Part shown: positions 24,387-37,615 of the stretch, one piece after another
Numbering within the stretch: position 1 is the first letter of the stretch
Layout of the letters: each line of letters begins with the position of its first letter
Program-made: the position numbers and the translations under genes
NCBI GenBank assembly: GCA_944989445.1
Contig: CALYLW010000070.1
Location: 1,531,852-1,595,851 of the forward strand
DNA: 64,000 nucleotides
Source: Ampullaceana balthica
Taxonomy: Eukaryota > Mollusca > Gastropoda > Lymnaeidae
Direction of reading: 5' to 3'
The notes under the pieces: model-generated
Database searches by the model: none
What the model saw: the letters and a program-made list of their open reading frames with translations, nothing else
Told to the model about the DNA's origin: nothing

Positions 24387-24903
24387 GTCTAGACTAGAGC
24401 TGCACCTGCACCAAAGAATGAACTGACTGACTTACGTTTCCTGATTACAAAAGTCCGTTCAAAGATACTACTTAAAAAGTTAATAATCTCCAATAAAACT
24501 TACACTTAAGTAACTCGGTGCATAGCAAAGTAAACACACGCATCGGCACTTGATTTTGTTCATTAGGAAATTTTTTACATCTCAAACGATAAACATATTA
24601 ATACAGTCTTCATTTGATAAACTTACTTCACCTTGTTTTATTAGCAGTATTACTTCTCTGCTGTTCAATGATCTAAAAGAAGTGCTTAATTCAAATAATG
24701 TTTTTTGTTCATCGCACACTTTTGTGTTTGTTTTACTGCTTTTACTTTAATTGATGTAAAAAAAATAAATGTCGGACTCGGACCATGATTTTTTTTATTT
24801 CCCTTTGTCACAAAAGTTTTAAAAAATGAGCCCGAGAAATGAATTCAGAGCTTCTCAATTTTATACTTATTAAGCCAATTGTTTTGAAATAAAGCCACCA
24901 CTG

Positions 24904-25504
24904 GGTCCTACTTGTCTGTTATCCGACCACCAACAAGTTTTTAATTTTTTGAGGGGTATTAACTGCTGGAAACCCCGCGAAACTTAGGCTATTACAATTC
25001 AAAAATTACTACTAAATAAATGTTTATAGAATTTTATATCTATAATATGACGCGGAGTCCCGTTGTGGCGTTTATTTGGCTCCTTTACTGATTTCCGTGG
25101 CCGCTCGATTAGTTGGGTGTTAGCAACGGTAATAGGATCAACGAAATGTAGGCTGTGATTTACGGTTTCGTGAGTGTAATCCATGCCGAATTAAAAAATA
25201 AATAGTAATATTATATTAGAATATTATATTACAATTGATAATACATAAGGCAGCCCATTTTTTTAAATGGCAACTTTCTTCCATTTATCGTTTAGATTGT
25301 TTTTAATCATTGTTTTTCTCATTCTTGTCAAATTTCAATATAGTTAAATTAATAAAAAGAATATAGTCAATCTTGTTAAGTATAATTTATTTTATACTGT
25401 ACTAGTATGGCTTATAAATAATATGTATATTATTTACAACAGTTAATACAAAAAATAAAAAAATAATTTTAAAAAATCTTGGTGGTCGGATAACAGGCAA
25501 GTAC
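24904..25504 (-). mobile_element. Merlin DNA transposon, internally deleted, 0.6 kb
   Basis: The ends are inverted: GGTCCTACTTGTCTGTTATCC (left, with a 2-base insertion) and GGATAACAGGCAAGTAC (right); the stem continues into CGACCACCAA. CCACCACTG is duplicated at 24895-24903 and 25505-25513. Merlin elements start with GG and make 8-9-bp duplications. Inside, minus strand 25184-24999, is the C-terminus of a Merlin/IS1016-type transposase: N-H-S-L-H-F-V-D-P-I-T, then T-Q-L-I-E-R, then N-K-R-H-N-G-T. The catalytic N-terminal half is missing, so it is a deletion derivative. It sits about 500 bases upstream of the carbonic anhydrase start codon. Confidence 0.85.
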
Positions 25505-25539
25505 CCACCACTGAAATGGATTATCTTTAGATGTAGCCC

Positions 25540-25990
25540 AAGCAGATACCGGGTCTAGCTGCCAGAAAGCCTCTTATACATGTTTCGATGTAAAGTCTTA
25601 TAAATATTGCGGCGCTGATCAGTCCAACCAGCCATAATATTGTTACAGATGTTTATGGTCTATTCTTTCAGCCACAGGAAGCCAGTGTAGATCCCAAATG
25701 TCGGTTTAATGTGACCTGACTTCCTCATCCTCAATACAATTTACGATGCAGCGTTCCGTACTTTCTGGAGTCTCTGACGTTGGTTTTGAAGGCAACACTC
25801 ACAGACTACTGTTGCAGTTATCCAGTATCGATTGTATCAAAGAAACCTCTACGACATTTGCTGTTCGCTTGATTAGTTGAGGACGCAACTGACCCCCAAC
25901 ACACCAAGATGAAAAAATACAATCATTTACCACATAACCAATATGTGAGGTAATTGTGAATTGACTGTATTGACTGCTGATGAAGACGCA
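25540..25990 (-). pseudogene. Relic of a CR1/L2-type LINE reverse transcriptase C-terminus
   Basis: Minus-strand fragments read I-L-D-N-C-N-S-S-L, then R-L-Q-K-V-R-N-A-A-S, then D-L-H-W-L-P-V-A-E-R-I-D-H-K. These are the conserved post-RT landmarks (YCNSLL, RLQxVQNAAAR, LHWLPVxxRI) of CR1/L2-like LINEs. At least one frameshift and several stops separate them. Confidence 0.75.
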
Positions 25991-25999
25991 TAGATCGCT

Positions 26000-28060
26000 G
26001 ATGGTGTTGGTATTCTGCTCACCCGAAACAAAGACAAAAACTTTTTACAGATATTCGGATTTTCCCCAGCATTTAAAATGATTTTTTTTAATCATGTGTT
26101 TATTTTTTTTATACTGAAAATTGAACAGCTTATATCTTTGAGTTAATTATTTATTATCATTTATATGTAATATTTACGTTGCTCATAAACTGAATAGCAT
26201 TTTTAGAACATAAACATCAGCTACTGTCATAGCAAAGAAAAATGTTTTCCTATTTTTACATGTATTATAGAACTTATTTTGTTCACAAAAACAAACTGGA
26301 TATGCACATTAGAAAATAAATTGCAGCTACACATTTAAAATAAAGAATCATTCTTAATTTAAGCAAACACATTTATACATTCTTTGTTTAACTAATTATT
26401 CTTATCTAAGAGCAACATTTTTTATTTTGTCCTTAACAACGAGGGAAATAAAATGCACCGCACGCTTGGAGAAACGCCTTATCTCACTGAAATTAAAACC
26501 ATGATGCCACATGGAAACTAACTTACCGTCGTAAATGTACAAGCTAGAATGAGTTATTCAATATAAGTTCAGACCCTTTTATGTGTTTATGTAACGCCTC
26601 TCTAATACTGGACCATAAAATTGGTTAGAAAAGAAAAGAAAAACACTACAAACCTACAATTACCGAGTTGACTAGCTAAAGACTTCAAAAACATGTTTTA
26701 TCAGTGTTCGGTTAACAGCAACCTTGTTAATTAAATGCACTCATAAAGTTTTTGTAATTGGTCCAAATTAGTTTCTTAGAACTAAACTTTATAACTTCCC
26801 CTCCAACTTCACTTAAAGAACATCCCAGGCCAAACATATTCTTTAAAACGACGATACAAAAGGTACAAATAGTGAAACAAACAAAACAAATGCCAGTATA
26901 AATTTCATTTATTTTTTTATACAGTTTTAAGTTTAGGTCTTGTCATTTTTATCCATTTGTTTCGGATATTTCATTTTTCTGTTATTTAACTGAATGATTT
27001 CACGGTACGTTCGTGCCATCCATGCCAGATTGTAAAGGTACGAATACGTGTTTCGACTTTGGGACTTTGATTATGAGGGTCTGATTCTAGGTATACCCTT
27101 AATTTATAAGATATATAAATGCTTTTTGATAGGAAGTTAACCTCGTGGTTCTAATGTTTCTAATGGGCTAGATCCCACGCCCCTCAGCTTGAGAGGCGAG
27201 CGCACTATATTCTTCGCTATCCAGCCGCCCTGGATAGTCATAGTCAGCTTTTCTTATAACATAGAGTCGCAGATGGGGCTAGAGATGGCTAGGGCACGCA
27301 AAGATTTGTGTCTTCCCTCTCTACGACCCCCCCCCCAAAATAAATAAAATAAATAAAATAAAACAAATAAATAAAATAATTATTATAGATTACAAGGCCA
27401 CCAATTGTTTCCGTTACCAAATGTACTCTGAAACATTCCTTGCGTGTGCTCTGACCTCTTACATCTCATCTAATGAAATGTCAGTGCATGCTGTCAAGTG
27501 TAACGTATTTTGTTCTTGGCCCAAGATTTCAAAATCGAGTTAAAAAAACACATAAACATGTCTCAATCGTCGTGACTAGGCAGCTAATGTCTGACATTCC
27601 GGCCAACATTTATCTTTATCTTATATGCTACAGACACTCCTTCTATACAGAAGATTATTGCATCCGCTTATCAATAGTTGGAGTCAAGTCTTGGATTTTT
27701 ATTAGAGTTTAGATTGTTGTACTTTTCAGTATACATTTCAAAATTTAAAAAAAAGATATATGGGAAATTTGTATATTCCTTGATTTATGCATTTGTATCT
27801 GGAAGCAATCATTTTTTAATCCCTTATATTAACTTCACAGTCTTGTCGTTTTCTCTCTCTCTTTCTGTCTCTCTTTAAACTTAGTCTATCAATATCTATG
27901 CTAGCAAGCACCCTAGTCTTATAGTCATGGCGAACAACGAGATAATCGATTTCACCTACGATTTAACGTTCCTGTCTCATTTTAAACTTTTACATTTTCA
28001 TAAATTTGGAACTAAAGGTCTCTTCTGACTGTAAATTTAATTTTTAAATTTATTTTCTAC
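26000..28060. other. Intergenic AT-rich stretch with minor repeats
   Basis: No exon recognised. Minor repeats present: a tRNA-SINE head (27168-27230), an AATAAA-rich microsatellite (27340-27380), a GATAA-family fragment (27603-27720) and the reversed end of the composite repeat, AATCCCTTATATTAACTTC, at about 27818-27836. Confidence 0.5.
27168..27230 (-). repeat. tRNA-derived SINE head fragment
   Basis: The minus strand GCGGCTGGATAGCGAAG...TAGTGCGCTCGCCTCTCAAGC with TGAGGGGCGTGGGATCTAG matches the fragment at 17641-17695 and looks like a degraded tRNA A-box and arm. Confidence 0.5.
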
Positions 28061-29560
28061 TTTTTAGTGCATTTCTAATATAAGACTACTTTTTAAAAAG
28101 TGTTTTTTAAATATATTTTTATTTTCTACTTTTTAGTCTACACATTTTACAGCAAGTGCAAAGCCAGCTTACCTTTGATCAATTTAGAAGTAGATATAAA
28201 CCAAGAATGTCCTGGGATTAGTTCCGTTCTAAACGATTCAAATATTTTGAGCGAACTGATCTCAATTATCCGACCTATCCCAATGATCCGACACTCACTG
28301 TAAATCGAAAATATTTCAACATTGGGTTATTCCGGTCACTAAGGCGGACTGCTGAGGTTTAACTCTAGCTGACGTAAATCGAAATATATAGATGTAAAAA
28401 CAAAGTTATAAATCACTTATATATGAGACATAACTAAAAGTAGTGATTATGTTTAAGCGCGACATTTACAGACTGAATCAGAATTATCTCCCCTGGTTTT
28501 AAAACCGAGCGCAGGGACGGTAGGGGGTGTGAACATCGACGGTCGGCGTCAATACGTGAACTGAACTTGCACGTGAAAGAATTATAAACAAATAGTGGGT
28601 TCCGTCCGATTAAACTTACAAAGCAAGTTAATATAAGACTAGTAAAAAATGAAAGAAAATGTAGGGTGTGTGTGACCAGCCGCTTCTAGTTGCATCGGGG
28701 GCGAAACAAATTGATAAAGTTGTTTTTGAGATAGAGAAAATTGCGTGGAACAAAAACTATTAAAACGCTATTTTGAGAAAAAACAACTTTTAAAGTTAAT
28801 AAAACAAAAAAAAATGTAAAATTAACATTAGCCTTCTTTTAAAATGATGCCAAACACTATATGGAAACTAAAAGTTTGATATAAGTTCCTCTGGCTTTTA
28901 AAAACATGGCAATATAAAGAGGAAAAATAATAATAACAATTATTAAAAACGCCGACATTGACCTTACAAAATGTTTTTATACAACTTTAAAAACATAAAA
29001 TAAAACAAACCCGTAAAAACAAAGTTTTTGACTATAAATCCCTTATATATGAGACATAACTAACAGTATTGATTATTTTCAAACGCGACAAACATTTACA
29101 GACTGAATCTGCCTTAACTCAACTTTGCTTCATAACCCTGGAGGGGGGTGGGGGGGGGGAGAGGGGAAAAGTCTGGTCACCGATCGCTTGACCGAGCTCA
29201 GCGTGACACGTAAAATGTAAACAAAAGCACGCCGGTACTTCGATGGGTCGCGTCAACGCATCAACTCAAACTCTCACGTGGAAAAAAAACAATAACAAAC
29301 CGTGAATTTGAATTACATACGTTATATAAGGATAAACTAGAAATGCATTAATTTAATTAAGGTACGTTCGATCGATCTGAAATTTTGATACGATGCATTG
29401 TTAGGTGAGACGGGTCCGTGTGCCAAATTTCAGCTCGATCGAATCACGGGAAGTGGGTCATTTTTTACGTTTGTTTTTCCGCCCACCCAAGACAGACAGA
29501 GAGAGATGACGATAGAACGAGAGAGAGACAGAGACGATAGTGAAGTTAATATAAGGGATT
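28060..29560 (+). repeat. Composite cluster of dispersed repeats, copy 2
   Basis: Same order as 20160-21515: a TTTAGTCTACACATTTTACAG and GCAAAGCCAGCTTACC block, a unit at about 28405-28645 ending GTTAATATAAGACTAGTAAA, an intervening unique part, then a unit at 29030-29560 ending GTTAATATAAGGGATTTA. The shared order shows that the composite was copied as one, or that the units have preferred target sites. Confidence 0.65.
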
Positions 29561-30221
29561 TAATAACACATTTTTTGATGGGGTTAGGTTCTACAATAAT
29601 TAAGTTAGTCCATTTTGACAAACACCCAAAACATGTAATTTTTCGCCCTTTAACAATTAAACTATTTTAAAAATACAAAATACACAAATTGTGTAGTGAA
29701 AATAATAAATTTAAGCTTTACATCTAACTAACAATAAATAGTTAATTAATAAAGCTTAAATTCCAATATTCTGAATTTAGAATTTTTTAAAAAGTCAATT
29801 GAAATAAAGAGTAAAATATTTGAAAGGAATATTTCCTAAACAAAAAATAAAAACACAAGTAAAAAAAAACACAAAAAAAAACAAAACAACTAAACAAAAC
29901 AAAGTAACTACGAAAAAAGAACCATACATATGAATTATGAATGTATTAATTTAACTATAACACAACAGTATTGGTTGCATTATTTGCTTCCGGAGGGTGT
30001 TAGGGCAAGGGAAGCAAATGTCGAATTTCGCTAATTTTCGTCAAAGTACCTTTACTTACGTTTTAAAGATTGACCTCACAGGAATATTTTTACTTGCCCT
30101 GGATTAATATACCAGAATAGTAATGCGATAAGGCTTTTAAATAAAATAAAAGATACACAATGACTTGTGTGATCAAAACAATAAATTATAACTTCATTAA
30201 ATATTTTTGTCTGATACTAAA

Positions 30222-30254
30222 GTAGACGTTTGGCTTAATGCCTTCAACAGTTGA
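30222..30254 (-). ncRNA. Hammerhead-ribozyme-like core, minus strand
   Basis: On the minus strand, CTGTTGA is followed by AGGC-ATTAA-GCC (a perfect stem II) and AAACGTC. The consensus would be CTGATGA...GAAAC, so one conserved base of each box is changed. The identical copy in the second duplication unit is at about 35124-35156. Probably a Penelope-like element relic. Confidence 0.5.
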
Positions 30255-31507
30255 ACTAAATAAACACAAGAATTTACATTAAATTTGCATAACATATTAC
30301 ATGTACATAATATAGCCTATCTTAGAAAAATATTAAAGTAAATAAATTAAAAAAAAACCACATAAACGAAAAAAGAAAGATTGGCAAATCAAAATTTAAT
30401 ATAAAAAAATAAGTTTATGGGCTTAAATGTCTAAAACGCCTTTTTGTTGAACAATTAGTCTTCAAGAGTTACAATAAAATATTACATTTCCCGTCTTTAA
30501 AGATAAGAGATGTCTATGACTTCATTGAAATAAACATTGTTCAACAGAAAGAAAAAAAACAACTTTACTAATCAATTGAGTATTTTAGAGTGCAAGGTTT
30601 TATTAAGACACTGGCTTAAAGAAGGTAAGAAATTATCATTATCGCAAGGAGAGATTTCATTACAGGTTGTGTTCATGTTTGATATTGACCATGTTTAGCT
30701 TTCTTAGAGATTAATAGCTGTTAACTTTCAAAGTATTCACTACTTTTGAATTTCAATGAAAGTTTGAATTTCTGATAACAAGTAAATAATGGGCATCAAT
30801 TATAATTACTTGTCTTCGTTTGCTCATATAAAAGACTCAGTTTTTTCCGCAACAAAACAATAAAACAATAATGCTTCGATGATGACACCTTACACTGCGT
30901 TCAGAAAGAAAGTTTCCACTAAAATCAAGTGAATCAAACCAGGAAAACCAACACAATATCAACATCTAAAACTCTAATAATAATGCAAGAGTGAACAAAA
31001 AAAATGGATAAGCGTAGGAGGCAATAATCTTCTGTACAGAAAGAGCGTCTGTAGATAAGATAATCATCTCTATTTAGTTTTCATTCTGTACAGTAACTTT
31101 TGCTGCTCTCGACTCCTAAAATTTGTTTATTTGACAAATTGTTCTCCACCCCCACCTTTTGCAAGCATTAGACTACGACTGTGGCTGTCAGTCTGCTCTA
31201 GCGGAATCCTTGTTCTGGAGACACGTTGATCTTATTGCGCCATCCTCTGGCGGCACCCTAAATCTAAAACACTTGTTTTAGTGGAACATAAATCAGGCGA
31301 ACCCTAAATCTTACAACAATCATAAAAAAATAACCCTGAAAATTAAGCTATTGGTGGTACACAATTTGAATAGAGAAAGAATTTGTTTCCCGAGCCCAAA
31401 ACGGCTACTTTTACACTTTTTTACACTTAAGGGAAAATGTTACACTTTATAGACAGACATTCTATACGTTTGAGACTTTTTTTTAGAGACCTTTCTTCAC
31501 CTTTGAG

Positions 31508-31725
31508 ATAAAATACAAAATACACAAACAAATTATGCCTTCATAAGTACAATAACATAAAATAGGCCTACTTACATATATTTAAATTATTAAATGTAAG
31601 TACCTATTTTATGTTATTGTACTAATGAAGGCATTAGCCGAACCGTCTATTGTCGTTTTAGTTTAAAATAAAGCTCAAATTTATTGTTTTAATTGCACAA
31701 TTTGTTTGTGTATTTTGTATTTTAT
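31508..31725. repeat. Nested inverted repeat (hairpin) around the ribozyme-like motif
   Basis: Inner arms pair GCCTTCATAAGTACAATAAC... (from 31537) with its near-perfect complement ending AATGAAGGC at 31632, leaving a ~15-base AT loop. Outer arms pair ATAAAATACAAAATACACAA (31508) with its complement ending at about 31724. The copy in unit 2 (about 36417-36635) has 9 bases more in the left outer arm, making the stem more complete. Confidence 0.8.
31619..31651 (+). ncRNA. Hammerhead-ribozyme-like core, plus strand
   Basis: CTAATGA, then AGGC-ATTA-GCC (stem II), then GAACCGTC. The architecture is hammerhead, with G-to-A in the first box and a changed GAAA box. It is repeated at 36529-36561. It faces the minus-strand motif at 30222, 1.4 kb away. 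Confidence 0.5.
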
Positions 31726-32146
31726 TTAAAAGCTTTATCGCAGTCCCATTCAGTGTGATATATTCACATTTGAGAGCGTTTTATTAAACTTTACTGTTCT
31801 GCTGTTTCGGATTACATACTTTTTATCATGGTACATCCTGAATTGTTTTGTTAGGACACTCATGTTATCACTGCAAAACCGTTGATCGGCGGAAGGGGGT
31901 GTTCATGACGCGGAGGGTGCCCTGTTTGTTGACCATTATGTGTTAGGCCTCTTTGTGCTGTTCCATCCTTTTGGACTTAACAATTTGGGGGGTGGGTGCA
32001 CCTTTTTTCCTACTACCAAAGCACGAGATTTGATAAAGTGGGAGACTAGAAAACCATTCCAATTTTTGTCGTTTGCCGTTCTCGACTTTAAATTTATGTT
32101 TGGGTTTCCACCTGTATTGTCTTTGCATTATGCTTTTATAAATATA

Positions 32147-32180
32147 CTAGAAAAATACCCGCACTTTGTAGCGGGAGTGT
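32147..32180 (-). mobile_element. Helitron 3' terminus (partial element)
   Basis: The minus strand reads CCCGC-TACAAAGT-GCGGG (hairpin), then TATTTTTCTAG and T. A hairpin about 10 bases before CTAG, with a T following, is the Helitron 3' end. The matching 5'-TC end was not located. Duplicated at 37057-37090. Confidence 0.5.
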
Positions 32181-32467
32181 GCTGACCCTTTATCCAAGGA
32201 ATTAGTTGACGGTTATTACAATTTTTATTTGCCAAGTTAAATTTCAGATTCATCTATTTAGTTAAAATCTTATGAGAAACAGAGATATGTCATTTTACCG
32301 GGTGAGTTGTTTTCACTGAATGCAGTGCCGTTTAACATAACCTTACTATTTAAAAGATATGATTTATTAAATAATGATTCTTGCCGACCATAATAACTAA
32401 ATTTACAATTTCATTCCCACTTGTACAAAATTAACATAACGTATAGGTTTTCCGAAAGAGCTCTACC

Positions 32468-33247
32468 AGTAGTGTGTAATGAGAGTTTTGGGTGTCATTT
32501 TTGTGGGGGCCTACCGTGACGTCACCACAGCTGTTGCCCTTACCGGCGGCGGCGCGCGGTAATTAATTATGTTAATTAGACAACTCAATTAGGGTGTCAT
32601 AAGTGTCATGTTGTTATACAACATGTTAATTATCTTAGACAAGTTAGGGTGTCATAAGTGTCATGTTGTTATACAACATGTTAATTATCTTAGACAAGTT
32701 AATTAGGCTGTCATGTGAATTATGTTAATTAGGATATCATATTGTTATACGTTCATTACAACGTGTGACGCGGGAAATTCATATTTTCTGCTGTTTGAAG
32801 GGGGGATAATCGTGTATTTGTATTTAATGTTTAAGTTACTTCCCCTTTTTTATTTTAACTTTTTCAATTTATTCAATTATTTAATAATTGAGTGGTCCTC
32901 AAAATTTTTTATTTATTTTTCATTTAATTATTAAGTGTTTCTCAAACTATTTTTATTTATTTTGAATCGTATTTTATTTGTTGAGTGGTAGTATTTAAGG
33001 GTTTTAATTACAGTGTATTTGCTTCAGGTTGTTAGGCGATGTATTTTATTTGGGTTACTCTGCTGTTGTTGGTGGTGAATTTAATTATAATAACATAGTT
33101 GGAGCAGACGATTGTATAGGTTACATCAGGAATGGTTTAGTATATATTATAGTTAATTAGACAAATTTAGGAGGGTTGGAAAAAATGGCGGATGTTTATT
33201 CCTGTGATGTTAGTGTAGGTGTAGTGGTATAAAGTATGTACTAAAAG
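32468..33247. mobile_element. Orphan duplicate of the left terminus of the palindromic element
   Basis: Same 780 bases as 37378-38157, including the preceding TCTACC, carried by the 4.9-kb tandem duplication. It is followed by the truncated hAT (33248-35097) and not by the rest of the element. Confidence 0.9.
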
Positions 33248-34619
33248 CAGGGTTGTTAATATTGCAATATTGTATTGGTATTGGTAGTATTGCCAATACT
33301 TTTTTAAGTATTGGGACGATATTGCAATACTTCTTGAAATTTGATATTGGTATTGGTATTGCCAATAATTATTTTTGATATTGGTATTGATTTTTAACCA
33401 ATACTAAAAGCAATATTCAACAAATTCTTTACAACATTGGTTGTGCATAAAGCTGAATATAATAAATTTTTCTTTGGTGTCGCCATCTTGTGAGTGACAT
33501 TGCCAAACAGTTTTTGAATGAGACTGATCAATGAAATGAATGATAATAGAAATCAAATCATATATGACGTATGATATCTTTGGCAATGAGCATTGACTGA
33601 GCAGTGCGCATTTTGAAATGGTTACTTTTCTTCGCCTGGCTAAGTGGTAACGGCCAAATAGGTGGCGTTACCCTGTGAACTCTACTAAAATTCATCGTTC
33701 ATCGTTAGTTTTCCAGATGTGATGCAATTCACTGACTCGGTCTGACTGTTTTTACTATAGTATGATGTTTGACCGTTTATGTATCATTTGCTTTTCTATG
33801 ACAGTCATTTGCTTCATTCATCCATTCATTCATCCATCCATCCATTCATTCATTCACAATATGTGTACAGTATACATATTAAAAATCTTGTTGCTTAAGG
33901 ACGTTAAGGTATGCCGAGTTATTTAATATGTTGTCAAAGACTTTTGAATGCTTTGAGGAAAACTGATGAAGCAAGTGTTAACTATAGACTTGATCATTTC
34001 TGAAACCCGAACGCGTCATAAGCCATTCGGTCATATCTATTTTTAGGCTCTTCGTTGTCAGTAAGGTCAAACTTTCTCAAACATGGCTAGCAACAGTGTG
34101 TTTAATAGTGTTATAGTGCTATCTGAAAACGATGTTCCAGGTGTTATTTTGGACAAAAAAGATATTTCTTCTCACTCAGTTTTGCAGCCGAAAAAAGTTA
34201 TTAAAATGTCGAAGACTTAAAACTTTAATAAATAAGCGTAACATATTTTAAATTATTTAAAGATGAGTGTAAGCGTTCGTTCGATAGTCGTAACTACGGT
34301 AAACACTAGTCCTCGCGTAGTCAATTATTAACATATATGTATTTTAATATTGTTTTCCTTGGTCCTTGCCTTATAAAAATATATGCCTTTAGTAATAAAC
34401 TTACACTAAGATTATGACTTTAATTATAATTACATCATACTATGAAAGAATAAACTTCATGGACGAACGAGCAACTAGAATTAGTTACTACTAACTTATT
34501 ACTAGAGCCAGAGCCTCAGTCAGAGCAGATGCAGAGTCACTAATTCATTTACATAATTCATGCTCGTTCCGGCCGTCGCCACTAGTACTAGTCACTAGTG
34601 CTAACAAACTTATATTTAA

Positions 34620-34880
34620 TATATCTTATCTTATCTTATCTGTTTACAGACGCTCCTTCTATACAGAAGATTATTGCGTCCTACGCTTATCTCTGGTTTG
34701 TGTTTAGTCCTGCATTTTTATTAGAGATTTAAATGCTGATAAAGTGTTGGTTTTCCTGGATTCTTCAGGCAACCCATTCCACGCCCGAATTCCGGACGGG
34801 AAGAAGGAAAACTTGTATGTGTTTGTTCTTGCATACGGAATAAGAAATGTGTTTTTATCCTTATGTCTATCTGAAGGTCG
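34620..34880 (-). repeat. GATAA-tailed dispersed repeat
   Basis: (TTATC)n, then CAGACGCTCCTTCTATACAG, AAGATTATTGCGTCCTACGC, and downstream GGCAACCCATTCCACGCCCG. Best preserved copy of the family, duplicated at 39530-39790. It lies inside the hAT that interrupts the palindromic element. Confidence 0.65.
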
Positions 34881-37422
34881 TGGTAAGTTATCTTAATAAT
34901 ATAAATATTTATATATTATTAATATAAATTGTTTTTGTTGGTTCATATAAATTATATATGCCTTAGTATTTATTAGTAATAAACTTACACTAAGATTATG
35001 ATTTTAATTATAATTACATCATAAGTTTTAGAAGTAAATAGTATTTGAATGAATAAAATTCTCGGACGAATGAGCGAATGAACTAACTAAAAATAAATTT
35101 AAATATTTTTGTCTGATACTAAAGTAGACGTTTGGCTTAATGCCTTCAACAGTTGAACTAAATAAACACAAGAATTTACATTAAATTTGCATAACATATT
35201 ACATGTACATAATATAGCCTATCTTAGAAAAATATTAAAGTAAATAAATTAAAAAAAAACCACATAAACGAAAAAAGAAAGATTGGCAAATCAAAATTTA
35301 ATATAAAAAAATAAGTTTATGGGCTTAAATGTCTAAAACGCCTTTTTGTTGAACAATTAGTCTTCAAGAGTTACAATAAAATATTACATTTCCCGTCTTT
35401 AAAGATAAGAGATGTCTATGACTTCATTGAAATAAACATTGTTCAACAGAAAGAAAAAAAACACTTTACTAATCAATTGAGTATTTTAGAGTGCAAGGTT
35501 TTATTAAGACACTGGCTTAAAGAAGGTAAGAAATTATCATTATCGCAAGGAGAGATTTCATTACAGGTTGTGTTCATGTTTGATATTGACCATGTTTAGC
35601 TTTCTTAGAGATTAATAGCTGTTAACTTTCAAAGTATTCACTACTTTTGAATTTCAATGAAAGTTTGAATTTCTGATAACAAGTAAATAATGGGCATCAA
35701 TTATAATTACTTGTCTTCGTTTGCTCATATAAAAGACTCAGTTTTTTCCGCAACAAAACAATAAAACAATAATGCTTCGATGATGACACCTTACACTGCG
35801 TTCAGAAAGAAAGTTTCCACTAAAATCAAGTGAATCAAACCAGGAAAACCAACACAATATCAACATCTAAAACTCTAATAATAATGCAAGAGTGAACAAA
35901 AAAAATGGATAAGCGTAGGAGGCAATAATCTTCTGTACAGAAAGAGCGTCTGTAGATAAGATAATCATCTCTATTTAGTTTTCATTCTGTACAGTAACTT
36001 TTGCTGCTCTCGACTCCTAAAATTTGTTTATTTGACAAATTGTTCTCCACCCCCACCTTTTGCAAGCATTAGACTACGACTGTGGCTGTCAGTCTGCTCT
36101 AGCGGAATCCTTGTTCTGGAGACACGTTGATCTTATTGCGCCATCCTCTGGCGGCACCCTAAATCTAAAACACTTGTTTTAGTGGAACATAAATCAGGCG
36201 AACCCTAAATCTTACAACAATCATAAAAAAATAACCCTGAAAATTAAGCTATTGGTGGTACACAATTTGAATAGAGAAAGAATTTGTTTCCCGAGCCCAA
36301 AACGGCTACTTTTACACTTTTTTACACTTAAGGGAAAATGTTACACTTTATAGACAGACATTCTATACGTTTGAGACTTTTTTTTAGAGACCTTTCTTCA
36401 CCTTTGAGATAAAATACAAAATACACAAACAAATTGTGCAAATTATGCCTTCATAAGTACAATAACATAAAATAGGCCTACTTACATATATTTAAATTAT
36501 TAAATGTAAGTACCTATTTTATGTTATTGTACTAATGAAGGCATTAGCCGAACCGTCTATTGTCGTTTTAGTTTAAAATAAAGCTCAAATTTATTGTTTT
36601 AATTGCACAATTTGTTTGTGTATTTTGTATTTTATTTAAAAGCTTTATCGCAGTCCCATTCAGTGTGATATATTCACATTTGAGAGCGTTTTATTAAACT
36701 TTACTGTTCTGCTGTTTCGGATTACATACTTTTTATCATGGTACATCCTGAATTGTTTTGTTAGGACACTCATGTTATCACTGCAAAACCGTTGATCGGC
36801 GGAAGGGGGTGTTCATGACGCGGAGGGTGCCCTGTTTGTTGACCATTATGTGTTAGGCCTCTTTGTGCTGTTCCATCCTTTTGGACTTAACAATTTGGGG
36901 GGTGGGTGCACCTTTTTTCCTACTACCAAAGCACGAGATTTGATAAAGTGGGAGACTAGAAAACCATTCCAATTTTTGTCGTTTGCCGTTCTCGACTTTA
37001 AATTTATGTTTGGGTTTCCACCTGTATTGTCTTTGCATTATGCTTTTATAAATATACTAGAAAAATACCCGCACTTTGTAGCGGGAGTGTGCTGACCCTT
37101 TATCCAAGGAATTAGTTGACGGTTATTACAATTTTTATTTGCCAAGTTAAATTTCAGATTCATCTATTTAGTTAAAATCTTATGAGAAACAGAGATATGT
37201 CATTTTACCGGGTGAGTTGTTTTCACTGAATGCAGTGCCGTTTAACATAACCTTACTATTTAAAAGATATGATTTATTAAATAATGATTCTTGCCAACCA
37301 TAATAACTAAATTTACAATTTCATTCCCACTTGTACAAAATTAACATAACGTATAGGTTTTCCGAAAGAGCTCTACCAGTAGTGTGTAATGAGAGTTTTG
37401 GGTGTCATTTTTGTGGGGGCCT

Positions 37423-37475
37423 ACCGTGACGTCACCACAGCTGTTGCCCTTACCGGCGGCGGCGCGCGGTAATTA
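37423..37475. promoter_or_regulatory. GC-rich block with a CRE-like palindrome near the element terminus
   Basis: CCGTGACGTCACCACAGCTG followed by CGGCGGCGGCGCGCGG is strikingly GC-rich in an AT-rich element. It is conserved in the opposite arm (about 51977-52022) and in the orphan terminus (32513-32565). TGACGTCA is a CREB/ATF-type site. A promoter or protein-binding role is inference. Confidence 0.35.
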
Positions 37476-37498
37476 ATTATGTTAATTAGACAACTCAA

Positions 37499-37615
37499 TT
37501 AGGGTGTCATAAGTGTCATGTTGTTATACAACATGTTAATTATCTTAGACAAGTTAGGGTGTCATAAGTGTCATGTTGTTATACAACATGTTAATTATCT
37601 TAGACAAGTTAATTA
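37499..37615. repeat. 55-bp direct repeat with internal palindrome in the terminal arm
   Basis: AGGGTGTCATAAGTGTCATG followed by TTGTTATACAACATG recurs after 55 bases. It contains the palindrome ATGTTGTTATACAACAT. Also at 32589-32705 and, inverted, at about 51835-51950. Confidence 0.85.

Larger units (their letters stand above)
30197..35098 (+). repeat. 4.9-kb tandem duplication, unit 1
   Basis: Nearly identical to 35099-40007. The offset is 4902 bases at the left and 4910 after small indels: a 9-base insertion in unit 2 near 36436 and one A fewer near 35462. Only about one base substitution was noticed (GACC/AACC near 32386). The junction carries short TTAAATA microhomology. The unit holds ribozyme-like motifs, a hairpin repeat, a Helitron 3' end, one terminus of the giant palindromic element (32468-33247), and the first ~1.85 kb of the hAT that interrupts that terminus (33248-35097). 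Confidence 0.95.

Noticed and set aside
31940..32185. 81-codon plus-strand frame, repeated at 36850
   Set aside because: It is preserved in the second copy only because the region is tandemly duplicated. It resembles no family, overlaps an antisense frame and ends at a Helitron 3' terminus.
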